In this document: one piece after another, positions 29,948 to 41,001 of the stretch
Layout of the letters: the number at the start of each line of letters is the position of its first letter
Position numbering within the stretch: the first letter of the stretch is position 1
DNA from: Pantoea agglomerans
GTDB lineage: Bacteria > Pseudomonadota > Gammaproteobacteria > Enterobacterales > Enterobacteriaceae
DNA length: 64,000 nt
Assembly (NCBI RefSeq): GCF_020149765.1
Contig: NZ_CP083809.1
Coordinates: 1,302,001-1,366,000, forward strand
Reading direction: 5' to 3'
The notes under the pieces: generated by a model
Told to the model about the DNA's origin: nothing
The model's database searches: none
The model's input: the letters and a program-made list of their open reading frames with translations, nothing else
Program-made: the position numbers and the translations under genes

Positions 29948-30943
29948 ATGAATAAGAAGGTTTTCACGCTCACAGCTTTGGTTGCCAGCATGATGTTCGG
30001 CGCAACGGCACACGCAGCGGACACGCGTATCGGCGTGACCATCTACAAATATGACGACAACTTTATGTCGATGGTTCGCAAAGACATCGAGAAAGAGGCC
30101 AAAACCCTCGGCGGCGTGCAGCTGCTGATGAATGACTCGCAGAACGATCAGTCCAAACAGAACGATCAGATCGACGTGCTGATGGCGAAAGGCGTGAAGG
30201 CGCTGGCGATTAACCTGGTGGATCCGGCTGCGGCGGCCGTGGTGATTGATAAAGCGCGCGGCAACGATGTGCCGGTGGTGTTCTTTAACAAAGAGCCGAA
30301 CGCGAAAGTGCTGGCCAGCTACGACAAGGCCTACTATGTCGGCACCGACTCAAAAGAGTCCGGCATTATCCAGGGCAAACTGATTGAGAAGCACTGGAAA
30401 GCCTCGCCGAACTGGGACCTGAACAAAGATGGTCAGATTCAGTTCGTGCTGCTGAAAGGCGAGCCGGGCCACCCGGATGCCGAAGCGCGTACCAAATACG
30501 TTATCGATACCCTGAATCAGGACGGCATCAAGACCCAGCAGCTGGCGATGGATACCGCGATGTGGGATACCGCTCAGGCGAAAGACAAGATGGATGCGTG
30601 GCTCTCCGGCCCGAACGCTAACAAAATCGAAGTGGTGATCGCCAACAACGACGCCATGGCGATGGGCGCGGTGGAAGCGCTGAAAGCGCATAACAAGACC
30701 TCGATTCCGGTATTCGGCGTCGATGCGCTGCCGGAAGCGCTGGCGCTGGTGAAATCGGGCGCGCTGGCGGGCACCGTGCTGAACGATGCGGAAAACCAGG
30801 CGAAAGCGACGCTGGATATGGCGAAAAACCTGGCGGATGGCAAAGCCGCGACCGAAGGCACCAGCTATAAGATCACCGATAAAATCGTCCGCGTGCCTTA
30901 CGTGCCGGTCGATAAAGAGAACCTCTCTCAGTTCCAGAAGTAA
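29948..30943 (+). CDS. mglB: Galactose/glucose-binding periplasmic protein MglB
   Basis: High-affinity D-galactose/D-glucose binding protein (331 residues) feeding MglA-MglC and signalling to the Trg chemoreceptor in E. coli. The signal peptide is about 23 residues, ending AHA|ADTRIG. Family residues are visible: the YKYDDNFMS hinge strand, the calcium-loop-like DLNKDGQIQ (about 157-165) and [10 protein letters not shown] strong stem-loop follows the stop, consistent with mglB being expressed above mglAC. Confidence 0.97.
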   Translation: MNKKVFTLTALVASMMFGATAHAADTRIGVTIYKYDDNFMSMVRKDIEKEAKTLGGVQLLMNDSQNDQSKQNDQIDVLMAKGVKALAINLVDPAAAAVVIDKARGNDVPVVFFNKEPNAKVLASYDKAYYVGTDSKESGIIQGKLIEKHWKASPNWDLNKDGQIQFVLLKGEPGHPDAEARTKYVIDTLNQDGIKTQQLAMDTAMWDTAQAKDKMDAWLSGPNANKIEVVIANNDAMAMGAVEALKAHNKTSIPVFGVDALPEALALVKSGALAGTVLNDAENQAKATLDMAKNLADGKAATEGTSYKITDKIVRVPYVPVDKENLSQFQK

Positions 30944-30951
30944 TCCTGTCC

Positions 30952-30976
30952 GGGCGCGGCTGAGCCGCGCCCTGTT
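30952..30976 (+). terminator. Stem-loop between mglB and mglA
   Basis: GGGCGCGGC (30952-30960) pairs with GCCGCGCCC (30964-30972) around TGA and is followed by TGTTTT. It lies 8 bases past mglB. It probably stabilises or partly terminates mRNA, giving more binding protein than transporter. Confidence 0.8.
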
Positions 30977-31012
30977 TTCACGTGACCAACGCTTTTTTTA
31001 GCCAGGTAAATT

Positions 31013-32533
31013 ATGGCCAGTGATAATCCGACCGCGCAGCGTGAATATCTGCTGGAAATGACGAACGTCTCGAAATCATTTCCAGGGGTTAAAGCCTTAG
31101 ATAATGTAAATTTAAAAGTGCGGCCTCACTCCGTTCATGCATTGATGGGTGAAAACGGCGCCGGTAAATCGACATTATTAAAATGCCTGTTTGGTATTTA
31201 TAAAAAAGATACGGGGAGCATCCTGTTTCAGGGTGAGGAAGTTGATTTTAAAAGTTCCAAAGAGGCGCTGGAAAACGGCGTTTCGATGGTGCACCAGGAG
31301 CTGAACCTGGTTTTACAGCGCACCGTTATGGACAATATGTGGCTGGGTCGCTATCCGCAAAAAGGGCCGTTCGTCGATCAGGAAAAAATGTATCGCGACA
31401 CCAAAGCGATTTTCGACGAGCTGGATATCGATATCGATCCGCGCGACAAAGTGGCGACGCTCTCTGTTTCGCAGATGCAGATGATCGAAATCGCCAAGGC
31501 GTTCTCCTATGATGCCAAAATCGTCATCATGGATGAGCCGACCTCTTCGCTGACGGAAAAAGAGGTGAACCATCTGTTCACCATTATTCGCAAGCTGAAA
31601 GATCGCGGCTGCGGCATTGTTTATATCTCGCACAAGATGGAGGAGATTTTCCAGCTGTGCGACGAGATCACTATTCTGCGCGACGGCCAGTGGATCGCCA
31701 CCCAGCCGCTGGAAGGGCTGGATATGGATAAGATCATCGCCATGATGGTCGGCCGTTCCCTGAACCAGCGCTTTCCCAACAAAACCAACGTGCCGGGCGA
31801 AACCATTCTTGAGGTACGTCATTTAACGTCGCTGCGTCAGCCGTCAATTCGCGACGTCTCGTTCGATTTGCGCAAAGGGGAGATCCTCGGCATCGCCGGG
31901 CTGGTGGGCGCCAAGCGTACCGATATCGTCGAAACGCTGTTTGGCATTCGCGAGAAGGTGAGCGGCACCATTAAGCTGCACGGCAAGGCGATTAATAACC
32001 ACAGCGCCAACGAAGCCATTAACCACGGTTTCGCGCTGGTCACGGAAGAGCGCCGCTCGACCGGTATTTATGCCTTTCTCGATATCGGGTTTAACTCGTT
32101 AATCTCCAATATCAAGAAATATAAAAACACGCTCGGGCTGCTCGACAATAAGCGGATGAAAAGCGATACCCAGTGGGTTATTGACGCCATGCGGGTAAAA
32201 ACGCCGGGTCACCATACGCAAATTGGATCGCTTTCGGGCGGTAACCAGCAAAAGGTAATTATCGGCCGCTGGCTGCTGACCCAGCCTGAAATACTGATGC
32301 TTGATGAACCGACGCGCGGTATTGACGTCGGCGCGAAATTCGAAATCTACCAGCTGATTGCCGAGCTGGCGAAGAAAGAGAAGGGCATCATTATTATCTC
32401 CTCTGAGATGCCGGAGCTGCTGGGCATTACCGATCGTATTCTGGTAATGAGCAACGGCCAGGTAGCGGGCATTGTAGATACCAAGACAACCACGCAGAAC
32501 GAAATATTGCGTTTAGCGTCATTACACCTTTAA
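31013..32533 (+). CDS. mglA: Galactose/methyl-galactoside ABC importer ATP-binding protein MglA
   Basis: Double-domain sugar ABC ATPase, 506 residues. The first domain has Walker [24 protein letters not shown] and [10 protein letters not shown]. The second has the degenerate P-loop GLVGAKRTD normal for this family, with [15 protein letters not shown] and [11 protein letters not shown]. It works with membrane protein MglC and binding protein MglB. The first 250 bases are noticeably richer in A+T and TTA codons than the rest of the operon, without any break in the frame. Confidence 0.97.
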   Translation: MASDNPTAQREYLLEMTNVSKSFPGVKALDNVNLKVRPHSVHALMGENGAGKSTLLKCLFGIYKKDTGSILFQGEEVDFKSSKEALENGVSMVHQELNLVLQRTVMDNMWLGRYPQKGPFVDQEKMYRDTKAIFDELDIDIDPRDKVATLSVSQMQMIEIAKAFSYDAKIVIMDEPTSSLTEKEVNHLFTIIRKLKDRGCGIVYISHKMEEIFQLCDEITILRDGQWIATQPLEGLDMDKIIAMMVGRSLNQRFPNKTNVPGETILEVRHLTSLRQPSIRDVSFDLRKGEILGIAGLVGAKRTDIVETLFGIREKVSGTIKLHGKAINNHSANEAINHGFALVTEERRSTGIYAFLDIGFNSLISNIKKYKNTLGLLDNKRMKSDTQWVIDAMRVKTPGHHTQIGSLSGGNQQKVIIGRWLLTQPEILMLDEPTRGIDVGAKFEIYQLIAELAKKEKGIIIISSEMPELLGITDRILVMSNGQVAGIVDTKTTTQNEILRLASLHL

Positions 32534-32552
32534 TGAAGCAAGGGCTGTTAAC

Positions 32553-33563
32553 ATGAAAGCGACTACTAAAAAGAATGCGCTAACCTGGCTGAAAGAGGGC
32601 GGCATTTATGTCGTTCTGCTGGTTTTGCTGGCTATTATTATTTTCCAGGATCCAACCTTTTTAAGCCTGATGAACCTGAGTAATATTCTTACCCAGTCCT
32701 CGGTGCGTATTATTATCGCGCTGGGCGTGGCGGGGCTGATCGTTACGCAGGGTACCGACCTTTCGGCCGGTCGTCAGGTGGGTCTGGCGGCGGTGGTGGC
32801 GGCGACGCTGCTGCAGGCGATGGATAACGCCAATAAGGTGTTTCCGACGCTGGATACCGTGCCGATTCCGGTGGTGATTCTGGTGGTGTGCGTGATTGGC
32901 GGTCTGATCGGCCTGCTGAACGGCCTGATTATCGCCTATCTCAAGGTGACGCCGTTTATTACCACGCTCGGCACCATGATTATCGTCTACGGCATCAACT
33001 CGCTCTATTACGACTTTGTCGGCGCGTCGCCGATTGCCGGGTTTGACAGCGGCTTCTCGAAGTTTGCTCAGGGCTTCCTGCGCTTTGGCGACTTCAAGCT
33101 CTCCTACATTACCTTCTACGCGATTGTCGCCATCGTTTTCGTCTGGATTCTGTGGAACAAGACCCGCTTCGGCAAAAATATCTTTGCTATCGGCGGTAAC
33201 CCGGAAGCGGCGAAGGTATCTGGCGTTAACGTCAACTTAAACCTGATTCTGATCTATGCGCTCTCCGGCGTGTTTTACGCCTTCGGCGGTATGCTGGAAG
33301 CGGGCCGTATCGGCAGCGCCACCAACAACCTCGGCTTTATGTATGAGCTGGACGCCATCGCGGCGTGCGTGGTGGGCGGCGTCTCCTTTGCGGGCGGCGT
33401 GGGTACGGTAGCGGGCGTGGTGACCGGTGTGATCATCTTTACCGTGATCAACTACGGTCTGACCTATATCGGCGTGAACCCTTACTGGCAGTACATTATC
33501 AAGGGCGGCATCATTATCTTCGCCGTGGCGCTGGACTCGCTGAAATATTCTCGTAAGAAGTAA
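32553..33563 (+). CDS. mglC: Galactose/methyl-galactoside ABC importer permease MglC
   Basis: Membrane component of the galactose importer, 336 residues with about ten helices, AraH/RbsC family. Conserved stretches include GVAGLIVTQGTDLSAGRQVGLAA, the cytoplasmic loop FAIGGNPEAAKVSGVNV, and the C-terminal GVNPYWQYIIKGGIIIFAVALD. It lies 19 bases after mglA and ends the operon; an intrinsic terminator follows within 50 bases. Confidence 0.97.
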   Translation: MKATTKKNALTWLKEGGIYVVLLVLLAIIIFQDPTFLSLMNLSNILTQSSVRIIIALGVAGLIVTQGTDLSAGRQVGLAAVVAATLLQAMDNANKVFPTLDTVPIPVVILVVCVIGGLIGLLNGLIIAYLKVTPFITTLGTMIIVYGINSLYYDFVGASPIAGFDSGFSKFAQGFLRFGDFKLSYITFYAIVAIVFVWILWNKTRFGKNIFAIGGNPEAAKVSGVNVNLNLILIYALSGVFYAFGGMLEAGRIGSATNNLGFMYELDAIAACVVGGVSFAGGVGTVAGVVTGVIIFTVINYGLTYIGVNPYWQYIIKGGIIIFAVALDSLKYSRKK

Positions 33564-33583
33564 GGATGAGACGTTACTGAAGA

Positions 33584-33609
33584 AGAGCGACCTTTGGGTC
33601 GCTCTTTTT
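33584..33609 (+). terminator. Rho-independent terminator of mglBAC
   Basis: AGAGCGACC (33584-33592) pairs with GGTCGCTCT (33597-33605) around TTTG, with a T-run at the 3' side (to 33609). Confidence 0.93.
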
Positions 33610-33644
33610 GTTTGCGGGTGCCCCTTGTGTGTGTAAGAAGCGGC

Positions 33645-33674
33645 GCGGGACGCTTTGCTCCACATCCCCTGTCG
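33645..33674 (+). repeat. Possible remnant of the palindromic repeat element
   Basis: GCGGGACGCTTTGCTC (33646-33661) is the conserved right-hand block of the element seen at 14888 and 38617. It is followed by a diverged CCTGTCGCCC. The left half is not recognisable. It lies between the mglBAC terminator and the convergent sanA stop. Confidence 0.4.
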
Positions 33675-33725
33675 CCCACCAGGCAGGCTTTTGAGCCGCC
33701 TGAATGAAACGGCACGGAGCTCTTT

Positions 33726-34463
<738 letters not shown>

Positions 34464-34544
34464 TCAGGAAAAAAGGGTGCATCAAGGCTACTTGAGGAGC
34501 GGTTGCGAAGCAAGGCACCGCCGGTTGGCTGATGGATTTTTGCA

Positions 34545-34576
34545 CGGTTGCCGGGCCTGAAGCGGCCCGGCGACCG
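34545..34576. repeat. GC-rich stem-loop between maeA and sanA
   Basis: CGGTTGCCGGGCC (34545-34557) pairs with GGCCCGGCGACCG (34564-34576), one mismatch, around TGAAGC. It lies 5 bases past the maeA stop (minus strand) with no T-run, so it is more likely a 3'-end stabiliser than a full terminator. Confidence 0.6.
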
Positions 34577-34580
34577 GTTG

Positions 34581-36278
34581 TCAGATTGAGGTGCGGCGAT
34601 AGTGGCGGTACTGCGGCAGCCAGAAATTATTGGCCACCGCCTGTGACAGCACATCTTCCGACGTCACCACCGCAACGCCCGCCAGCTGGGCGGCTTTACC
34701 CACTTCCATGGCGATGATTTTCGACACGCCCTGAATATCTTTGATCTCCGGCAGCACCGGGCCTTCGCCTTCGTTTACCAGCGGCGAGCAGTCGGCCAGC
34801 GCGCGGCTTGCCGTCATCAGCATTGAGTCGGTGACGCGCGTCGCGCCGGAGGCGATCACCCCCAGCCCGATGCCAGGGAAGATATAGGAGTTGTTGCACT
34901 GGGCGATCGGGTAGACTTTGCCTTTCCAGCTTACCGGCGAGAAGGGGCTGCCGGTCGCGACCAGCGCCGCGCCGTCGGTCCAGGCGATAATATCCGCCGG
35001 GGTTGCTTCCACGCGCGACGTCGGGTTTGAGAGCGGCATAACGATAGGGCGCGCGCAGTGCTTGTGCATCTCGCGGATAATCTCTTCGGTAAACAGGCCC
35101 GGCTGGCCGGAAACGCCGATAAGAATATCGGGACGGGCGTTGCGCACTACGTCCAGCAGCGAGATAGCATCGCTGGCGGTATCCCACTCTTTCAGGTTCT
35201 CGCTCTTCTGCACCAGCTTGCTCTGGAAGTCGAGCAGGTTCGGCAGTTTATCGGTCAGCAGGCCGAAGCGGTCAACCATCAGCACGCGGGCGCGCGCCTC
35301 TTCGTCGCTCAGGCCTTCCGATTTCATCTGCGAGATAATCTGCTCGGCGATGCCGCATCCGGCAGAGCCTGCGCCGAGGAACACCACCTTCTGCTCGCAC
35401 AGGCGGCTGCCTGCGGCGCGGCTGGCGGCAATCAGCGTGCCGACGGTCACGGCGGCGGTGCCCTGAATATCGTCGTTAAAGCAGCAAATTTCGTCGCGAT
35501 AGCGCTGCAGCAGCGGCATGGCGTTTTTCTGCGCGAAGTCTTCAAACTGCAGCAGCACGTTCGGCCAGCGGCGTTTTACCGCCTGGATAAAGTCATTAAC
35601 GAAGGCGTCGTACTCTTCGCCGGTGATGCGCGGATGACGCCAGCCCATATAGAGCGGATCGTTAAGCAGCTGCTGATTGTTGGTGCCGGCGTCCAGCACC
35701 ACCGGCAGCGTATAGGCCGGGGAGATGCCGCCGCAGGCGGTATAGAGCGACAGCTTGCCGATAGGAATACCCATGCCGCCGATGCCCAAATCGCCAAGGC
35801 CGAGAATGCGCTCGCCGTCGGTGACCACAATCACCTTCACGTTCTGCTTGGTGGCGTTTTGCAGCATATCTTCGATATGGGCGCGGTTCGGATAAGAGAT
35901 AAAGACGCCGCGCGCGCGACGGTAGATCTCGGAAAAGTGTTCGCAGGCTGCGCCGACGGTCGGGGTATAGATAATCGGCATCATCTCTTCGAGATGGTTG
36001 TCGAGCAGGCGATAGAAAAGGGTTTCGTTGGTGTCCTGAATATTGCGCAGGTAGACGTGCTTATCGTTATTGTTTTTAAAGTCCTGGAACTGACGCCAGG
36101 CGCGCTCTGCCTGCTCTTCAATGCTCTCAACCGCTTCCGGTAGCAGGCCGTTGAGGTTAAATTCGTTGCGCTCTTCCAGTGAGAAGGCGCTGCCTTTGTT
36201 CAGCAGGGGAAATTCCAGCAGGATCGGGCCAGCGTAGGGGATATACAGCGGACGCTTACTTTCGTACTCATGTTCCAT
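34581..36278 (-). CDS. maeA: NAD-dependent malic enzyme
   Basis: Oxidative decarboxylase of malate to pyruvate and CO2, 565 residues, the same length as E. coli MaeA (SfcA). Signatures include [49 protein letters not shown], the Rossmann [15 protein letters not shown] and [15 protein letters not shown] chose the ATG at 36278 (MEHEYES), with GGAG 9 bases upstream, rather than a long upstream open frame. Its neighbours sanA and cdd place it differently from E. coli, so it has moved relative to that genome. Confidence 0.96.
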   Translation of the reverse strand: MEHEYESKRPLYIPYAGPILLEFPLLNKGSAFSLEERNEFNLNGLLPEAVESIEEQAERAWRQFQDFKNNNDKHVYLRNIQDTNETLFYRLLDNHLEEMMPIIYTPTVGAACEHFSEIYRRARGVFISYPNRAHIEDMLQNATKQNVKVIVVTDGERILGLGDLGIGGMGIPIGKLSLYTACGGISPAYTLPVVLDAGTNNQQLLNDPLYMGWRHPRITGEEYDAFVNDFIQAVKRRWPNVLLQFEDFAQKNAMPLLQRYRDEICCFNDDIQGTAAVTVGTLIAASRAAGSRLCEQKVVFLGAGSAGCGIAEQIISQMKSEGLSDEEARARVLMVDRFGLLTDKLPNLLDFQSKLVQKSENLKEWDTASDAISLLDVVRNARPDILIGVSGQPGLFTEEIIREMHKHCARPIVMPLSNPTSRVEATPADIIAWTDGAALVATGSPFSPVSWKGKVYPIAQCNNSYIFPGIGLGVIASGATRVTDSMLMTASRALADCSPLVNEGEGPVLPEIKDIQGVSKIIAMEVGKAAQLAGVAVVTSEDVLSQAVANNFWLPQYRHYRRTSI

Positions 36279-36433
36279 GAATTGATGCTCCGGTTGCGGT
36301 GTTGTCTGGCAAAGCTCAGACGCCAGTCGTTCTTTTTTTGTGTTGCTGGCGCACGATCCTATGAAATTTCTCGCCGATGTACAGCTTTTGTAAATAAAAG
36401 ATATCGGAAGTGTTGGAAAGCGTGTGCTGTGCC

Positions 36434-37324
36434 TCAGCCTTTGCGCAGCGTCACGCGGACCAGCTGCTCGCACCCCAGCGCGGCCAGGGTCGCCTGAGTG
36501 GCGGCGAACTGAGCCAGCGTAGCGTTTTCCACTTCGGCCAGCGCGACTGCCTCGATGCTTTCGCAGGCTTCCCCCTGCATATTCAGCAGGATCAGCGCTG
36601 CCTGAAGCGGCGGCAGGCTCGGGTTAAAGGCGGCGTTCTCGGCGTAGCGTCCGGTGACCGTCACGCCGCTCGCGGTGCGCAGCGCAATGCCGCTGTGCGA
36701 GCCGCTGTAGGGCGCATGGCTCTGGTTGGCCGCCGCGACTGCCGCCTGAGCGAGCGCGTCGCCGTCCGCCTGATAGCCGTGATCCACGCTATCCAGCAGC
36801 AGGGTAGTAATGTTCAGATCGCGCGGGCCGAAGGCGTCGGGCAGGTAGTCAGCCAGGGTGCTGACGCCGCGGCCCGGCAGGCTGATGCGCAGTTCGGTGC
36901 CGCTGTTGAGTTCGTTCATAAACTGGCGGCAGTGGCCGCACGGCGTGTAGTTGACGGTGACGGCCTCCAGGCGCTGCTCGCCGCGCAGCCAGGCGTGCGC
37001 GATGGCGCTCTGTTCGGCGTGGATCGTCTGCTGCAGCGCCACGCCTGCGAACTCCATATTGGCACCGAAGTACCAGTAACCGCTGACGCCGCGCGCCACG
37101 GCGCCGACGTTGAAGCGCGAGACCGGCGCGACCGCGCAGGCCGCCGCCAGCGGCAGCAGCGCCAGCGCCAGCGCGTCGGCATCCAGCCGGGTCTGCTGCA
37201 TCAGCGACGCGACCTGCTCCGGCGTCAGCGCCGCCTTAAACTGCGCATCGTCAAGAACCGGACGCAGGGCGCTTTGCAGAGCAGCGGGCAGCGCGTCGAA
37301 GGCGGAGGTGAAACGTGGATGCAT
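36434..37324 (-). CDS. cdd: Cytidine deaminase
   Basis: Zinc enzyme of pyrimidine salvage that deaminates (deoxy)cytidine; the 296-residue, two-domain form typical of enterobacteria. Zinc and catalytic residues are H102, E104 (TIHAEQSAI), C129 and C132 (TPCGHCRQF). The C-terminal half (about residues 190-296) is the usual catalytically inert copy. The ATG at 37324 matches homologues; a much longer open frame upstream runs antisense-like through yohK and is not coding. Upstream DNA carries CRP/CytR-type sites. Confidence 0.96.
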   Translation of the reverse strand: MHPRFTSAFDALPAALQSALRPVLDDAQFKAALTPEQVASLMQQTRLDADALALALLPLAAACAVAPVSRFNVGAVARGVSGYWYFGANMEFAGVALQQTIHAEQSAIAHAWLRGEQRLEAVTVNYTPCGHCRQFMNELNSGTELRISLPGRGVSTLADYLPDAFGPRDLNITTLLLDSVDHGYQADGDALAQAAVAAANQSHAPYSGSHSGIALRTASGVTVTGRYAENAAFNPSLPPLQAALILLNMQGEACESIEAVALAEVENATLAQFAATQATLAALGCEQLVRVTLRKG

Positions 37325-37372
37325 GATAGCCTCGTCAATATCAGGCGGCCCATTGCCGCCAGAGGGGTTATA

Positions 37373-37440
37373 TGTGATCTGTATCGCTCTGACAATGCAA
37401 CAGATTTGCATCGTTTCAACTTTGCGAGATCTATCGCAAA
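37373..37440 (-). promoter_or_regulatory. CRP-CytR-CRP control region of cdd
   Basis: Reading toward cdd (minus): a perfect inverted repeat TTTGCGA-N6-TCGCAAA (37421-37440) resembles a CRP site. Two inverted TTGCAT-type octamers (37394-37412) match CytR half sites (GTTGCATT). A second CRP-like TGTGA-N6-TCGCT lies at 37373-37388. The order reproduces the CRP-CytR-CRP arrangement known at E. coli cdd. Exact promoter elements were not assigned. Confidence 0.7.
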
Positions 37441-37443
37441 GTT

Positions 37444-38136
37444 TTACCCAAGAGCGTGCAGCAGCAGCGGAAAAATAAAGGGCGCCAGCAGCGAGGTGAT
37501 AATGCCGCACAGCACCAGCGCCAGCGAGCTGAACGCCCCCTCCTGATAATCCACCTCCGCCGCGCGCGCGGTGCCGAGCGCGTGTGACGCATTGCCGATC
37601 GCCAGCCCGCGCGCCGCGCGGGTTTTTACCCCCAGCAGGTTCAGCACCATATGGCCGAAGACCGCGCCGAGCACGCCGGCAATCAGCACGCAGATAGCGC
37701 TGATGGCGGGAATGCCGTGCAGCGAGGCGGAGACCGCCATGGCGATGGGCGTGGTGACCGATTTGGGCAGAATAGTGGCGGCGATTTCTGGCGTCGCGCC
37801 CATCCACAGCGCGATAGCGGTGCCGGAGACCATCGCCGTGAGGCTGCCGATAAAGCAGACGCCGATCAGCGATTTCCAGCGCGCGCGAATTTGATGCATC
37901 TGCTCATAGAGCGGCAGCGCCAGCGCCACCACCGCCGGCTGCAGCAGCTGGTTAAGGATCTGGCTGCCGGCGAAATAGCGCGCGTAGGGGATCTGCAGCA
38001 CCAGCAGCAGCGGGATAATGATCGCCATCGACACCAGCAGCGGATTGATTATCGAGATTTTCAGCTTCGCCGCCAGGCGGCGCGCCAGCATAAAGGCGCC
38101 GACGCTCAGCGGCAGCGACCACCAGATGTCACTCAC
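37444..38136 (-). CDS. yohK: LrgB/CidB-family inner-membrane protein YohK
   Basis: 230-residue membrane protein of the LrgB family, with about six or seven helices and the conserved [26 protein letters not shown] and [18 protein letters not shown]. It starts with GTG at 38136 (VSDIWWSL), overlapping the yohJ stop by eight bases, as expected of a coupled yohJK pair. The longer ATG frame to 38190 lies inside yohJ and is rejected. Family members are holin-like or transport pyruvate and related small molecules; the activity here is unproven. Confidence 0.92.
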   Translation of the reverse strand: MSDIWWSLPLSVGAFMLARRLAAKLKISIINPLLVSMAIIIPLLLVLQIPYARYFAGSQILNQLLQPAVVALALPLYEQMHQIRARWKSLIGVCFIGSLTAMVSGTAIALWMGATPEIAATILPKSVTTPIAMAVSASLHGIPAISAICVLIAGVLGAVFGHMVLNLLGVKTRAARGLAIGNASHALGTARAAEVDYQEGAFSSLALVLCGIITSLLAPFIFPLLLHALG

Positions 38137-38518
38137 TCGGCTTCTCCTGCACGCTGCGCGTATGAATTTTATGGGCGCTCCAGCCGACAATCGTCAGCAC
38201 CAGGAAGGTGCTGATGACAACAGAGACCACGATGGGACCGAACTGCGCGCTCAGTACGTCGGTGTAGTTGATGATGCCGACGCTGATGGGCACAAACAGC
38301 AGCGCCATATAGCGGATCAGCAGATGGCAGCCTGGCTTTACCCAGTCCACCGGCAGGATTTGCGTCGCCAGCAGCGCGAACAGCGTCAGCATGCCGAGGA
38401 TACTGCCGGGAATGGTGATCGGCAGCAGCAGGGCGATGGCGTTGCCCGCATAGAGGCAGAGATAGATGATGACGAAGGCGCGCACGTAGCGCCAGCACAG
38501 AGAGAGCAGAGTGGACAT
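38129..38518 (-). CDS. yohJ: LrgA/CidA-family holin-like protein YohJ
   Basis: 129-residue small membrane protein with four predicted helices. The family motif [20 protein letters not shown] is at about 34-53, followed by [12 protein letters not shown]. It pairs with YohK, whose gene overlaps its 3' end. The pair lies upstream of cdd in the same direction but with its own spacing. Role is inferred from family only. Confidence 0.92.
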   Translation of the reverse strand: MSTLLSLCWRYVRAFVIIYLCLYAGNAIALLLPITIPGSILGMLTLFALLATQILPVDWVKPGCHLLIRYMALLFVPISVGIINYTDVLSAQFGPIVVSVVISTFLVLTIVGWSAHKIHTRSVQEKPSE

Positions 38519-38564
38519 AGCAGGCTCCTGTTTTTACTGCACAACATCATACGCGACAAAGCAT

Positions 38565-38590
38565 AAAAAAGGGCGACATTGCTGTCGCCC
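38565..38590 (-). terminator. Rho-independent terminator downstream of metG
   Basis: On the minus strand, an 8-bp stem GGGCGACA/TGTCGCCC (38571-38578/38583-38590) runs into six T residues (38565-38570). It lies past metG and past repeat copy 2, and before yohJ. Confidence 0.88.
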
Positions 38591-38616
38591 TGGGCTTTAA
38601 CTAGGGTGCCGGTCGC

Positions 38617-38716
38617 GGGTGACCTGGACCGATCGCAAAGTCGCTCAAGGCATCCCTGCGCGCTCGGCACGCGACATCCTGTCGCGTGACGCTTTGCTCT
38701 TCGGTCCAGGTCACCC
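38617..38716 (-). repeat. Palindromic repeat element, copy 2 (3' of metG)
   Basis: A 100-bp element with perfect 16-bp inverted ends (GGGTGACCTGGACCGA at 38617-38632, its complement at 38701-38716). The inner 9-bp hairpin CACGCGACA/TGTCGCGTG is at 38668-38676 and 38680-38688. On the minus strand it aligns end to end with copy 1 at 14888. The core is conserved, but both stems carry paired base changes. It lies 90 bases past the metG stop, before the terminator. Confidence 0.88.
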
Positions 38717-38806
38717 ACTCTTGAACTATTGTGCGGCCAGCAGGGCGACCCCAAGTGTGCGGCCAGCAGGGCGACTCCAGGCCGCCTCAATCCCCGCCTG
38801 CGCCCT

Positions 38807-40837
38807 TTACTTAACCGGCATGCCCGGCTGCGCGCCGCTGTCAACGGAGAGCACAAACAGATCCTTCCCGCCAGGGCCAGCAGAGAGCACCATGCCTTCC
38901 GAGACGCCGAAGCGCATCTTACGCGGCGCAAGGTTAGCAACAATAATGGTCATCTTGCCGATCAGCACCGACGGATCCGGATAGGCCGCGCGAATACCAG
39001 AGAAAATCTGGCGCTTCTCGCCGCCCAGATCGAGCTGCAGGCGCAGCAGCTTATCGGAACCCTCTACCAGCTCGGCGTTTTCGATCAGCGCTACGCGCAT
39101 ATCGACCTTCGCAAAGTCGTCGATGGTAATGGTATCGCCAATCGGCGCATCCGCCAGCGGGCCGGTGGCCGGTTTACTGGCGGCAGCCGCGTCCTCTTTT
39201 GACGCTTCAATCAGCGCATTAACTTTGGTCATTTCAATACGTCCATACAGTGCCTTAAACGGCGCAACCTGGTGGTTAAGCAGCGGCTGCGCAATCGCAT
39301 CCCAGCTCAGCTCGCTATTAAGGAAGGCTTCGGCGCGCTCGCTCAGGCTCGGCAGCACCGGCTTCAGCCAGGTCATCAGCACGCGGAACAGGTTAATGCC
39401 CATCGAGCAGATCGCCTGCAGATCGGCGTCGCGGCCTTCTTCTTTCGCCACTACCCACGGCGCCTGCTCATCCACATAGCGGTTAGCCAGATCGGCCAGC
39501 GCCATAATTTCGCGAATGGCGCGGCTGTACTCGCGGCTCGCCCAGGCGTCGCCAATCTTGTCAGAGGCCTCAACAAAGGTCTGGTAGAGCGCCGGATCCG
39601 CCAGCTCGGCTGAAAGCTGGCCGTTAAAGCGCTTGGTCAGGAAGCCAGCGTTGCGCGACGCCAGGTTCACCACCTTGTTGACGATATCGGCGTTGACGCG
39701 CTGCACGAAATCTTCCAGATTCAGGTCGATATCGTCGATGCGCGAAGAGAGCTTGGCGGCGTAGTAGTAGCGCAGGCTGTCGGCGTCCAGATGCTGCAGC
39801 CAGGTGCTCGCCTTAATAAAGGTGCCGCGCGACTTAGACATCTTGGCGCCGTTTACCGTCACATAGCCGTGTACGAACAGATTGTTGGGCTTGCGGAACT
39901 GGCTGCCTTCCAGCATCGCCGGCCAGAACAGGCTGTGGAAATAGACGATATCCTTGCCGATAAAGTGATACAGCTCGGTGGTGGAGTCTTTCTTCCAGAA
40001 CTCGTCGAAATCGATATCGCCGCGCTTGTCGCACAGGTTCTTGAACGCGCCCATATAGCCGATCGGCGCATCCAGCCAGACGTAAAAATATTTGCCCGGC
40101 GCGTTGGGGATCTCAAAGCCGAAGTAGGGCGCGTCGCGGGAGATATCCCACTGCTGCAGGCCAGATTCGAACCACTCCTGCATTTTATTGGCCACCTGCT
40201 CCTGCAGCGCGCCGGAACGGGTCCACGCCTGTAGCATGGCGCTGAACGACGGCAGATCGAAGAAGAAGTGCTCGGAGTCGCGCATTTCCGGCGTGGCACC
40301 CGATACCACCGACTTCGGCTCGATCAGCTCGGTCGGGCTGTAGGTGGCGCCGCACACTTCGCAGTTGTCGCCATACTGGTCCGGCGATTTGCATTTCGGG
40401 CAGGTACCCTTAACGAAACGGTCCGGCAGGAACATCCCTTTTTCCAGATCGTAAAGCTGCGAAATAGTGCGGTTCTTAATAAAACCGTTCTCTTTCAGGC
40501 GGGTGTAGATCAGCTCAGAGAGCACGCGGTTCTCATCGCTGTGCGTCGAGTGATAGTTGTCGTAGCTGATGTTGAACCCGGCGAAGTCGACCTGATGTTC
40601 CTGACTCATTTCGGCAATCATCTGCTCCGGCGAAATGCCTAACTGCTGCGCTTTCAGCATGATCGGCGTACCGTGCGCGTCGTCGGCGCAGATGAAATAG
40701 ACCTGATTGCCACGCATTCGCTGGTAACGCACCCAAATGTCTGCCTGGATATGCTCGAGCATGTGGCCGAGATGGATTGATCCGTTCGCGTACGGCAGGG
40801 CGCACGTTACCATTATTTTTTTAGCGACTTGAGTCAT
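38807..40837 (-). CDS. metG: Methionyl-tRNA synthetase
   Basis: Class I aminoacyl-tRNA synthetase charging initiator and elongator tRNA-Met, 676 residues. The HIGH motif appears as HLGH (22-25) after CALPYANGS. The zinc knuckle is [17 protein letters not shown] at about 146-162, and KMSKS is in [11 protein letters not shown] near 333. The C-terminal EMAP/Trbp tRNA-binding domain (from about 575) includes [21 protein letters not shown]. It is divergent from mrp, as in E. coli. Confidence 0.98.
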   Translation of the reverse strand: MTQVAKKIMVTCALPYANGSIHLGHMLEHIQADIWVRYQRMRGNQVYFICADDAHGTPIMLKAQQLGISPEQMIAEMSQEHQVDFAGFNISYDNYHSTHSDENRVLSELIYTRLKENGFIKNRTISQLYDLEKGMFLPDRFVKGTCPKCKSPDQYGDNCEVCGATYSPTELIEPKSVVSGATPEMRDSEHFFFDLPSFSAMLQAWTRSGALQEQVANKMQEWFESGLQQWDISRDAPYFGFEIPNAPGKYFYVWLDAPIGYMGAFKNLCDKRGDIDFDEFWKKDSTTELYHFIGKDIVYFHSLFWPAMLEGSQFRKPNNLFVHGYVTVNGAKMSKSRGTFIKASTWLQHLDADSLRYYYAAKLSSRIDDIDLNLEDFVQRVNADIVNKVVNLASRNAGFLTKRFNGQLSAELADPALYQTFVEASDKIGDAWASREYSRAIREIMALADLANRYVDEQAPWVVAKEEGRDADLQAICSMGINLFRVLMTWLKPVLPSLSERAEAFLNSELSWDAIAQPLLNHQVAPFKALYGRIEMTKVNALIEASKEDAAAASKPATGPLADAPIGDTITIDDFAKVDMRVALIENAELVEGSDKLLRLQLDLGGEKRQIFSGIRAAYPDPSVLIGKMTIIVANLAPRKMRFGVSEGMVLSAGPGGKDLFVLSVDSGAQPGMPVK

Positions 40838-41001
40838 AGTTTGCGTAGCTTTCTGTTGATTGAAAAAACGGGCTTAGATGGTAACTCATGCCCTGGCGGG
40901 CGTAAACACAAGGGCGGGTCTGGCGTCTACCGCGCCGACATCTGATATCATTGTTGTGATACCGCTGAACCCAGCGACAGAAAAAATAACAAGGAGTGGG
41001 G

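Noticed and set aside
31013..31260. AT-rich 5' part of mglA as a possible recombination patch
   Set aside because: The reading frame and all motifs are intact; biased composition over 250 bases alone is not enough.
35058..36143. 361-codon plus-strand open frame opposite maeA, and similar long antisense frames opposite yejA (3665-4759), pdeN, fghA and others
   Set aside because: They are GC-skew shadows of well-supported genes: no family likeness, Gln/Arg/Ala/His-rich composition and no ribosome sites.
37325..37807. Long N-terminal extension of cdd
   Set aside because: It runs in an arginine-rich frame across the 3' part of yohK and the CRP/CytR region; cytidine deaminases start at MHPRF-like positions.
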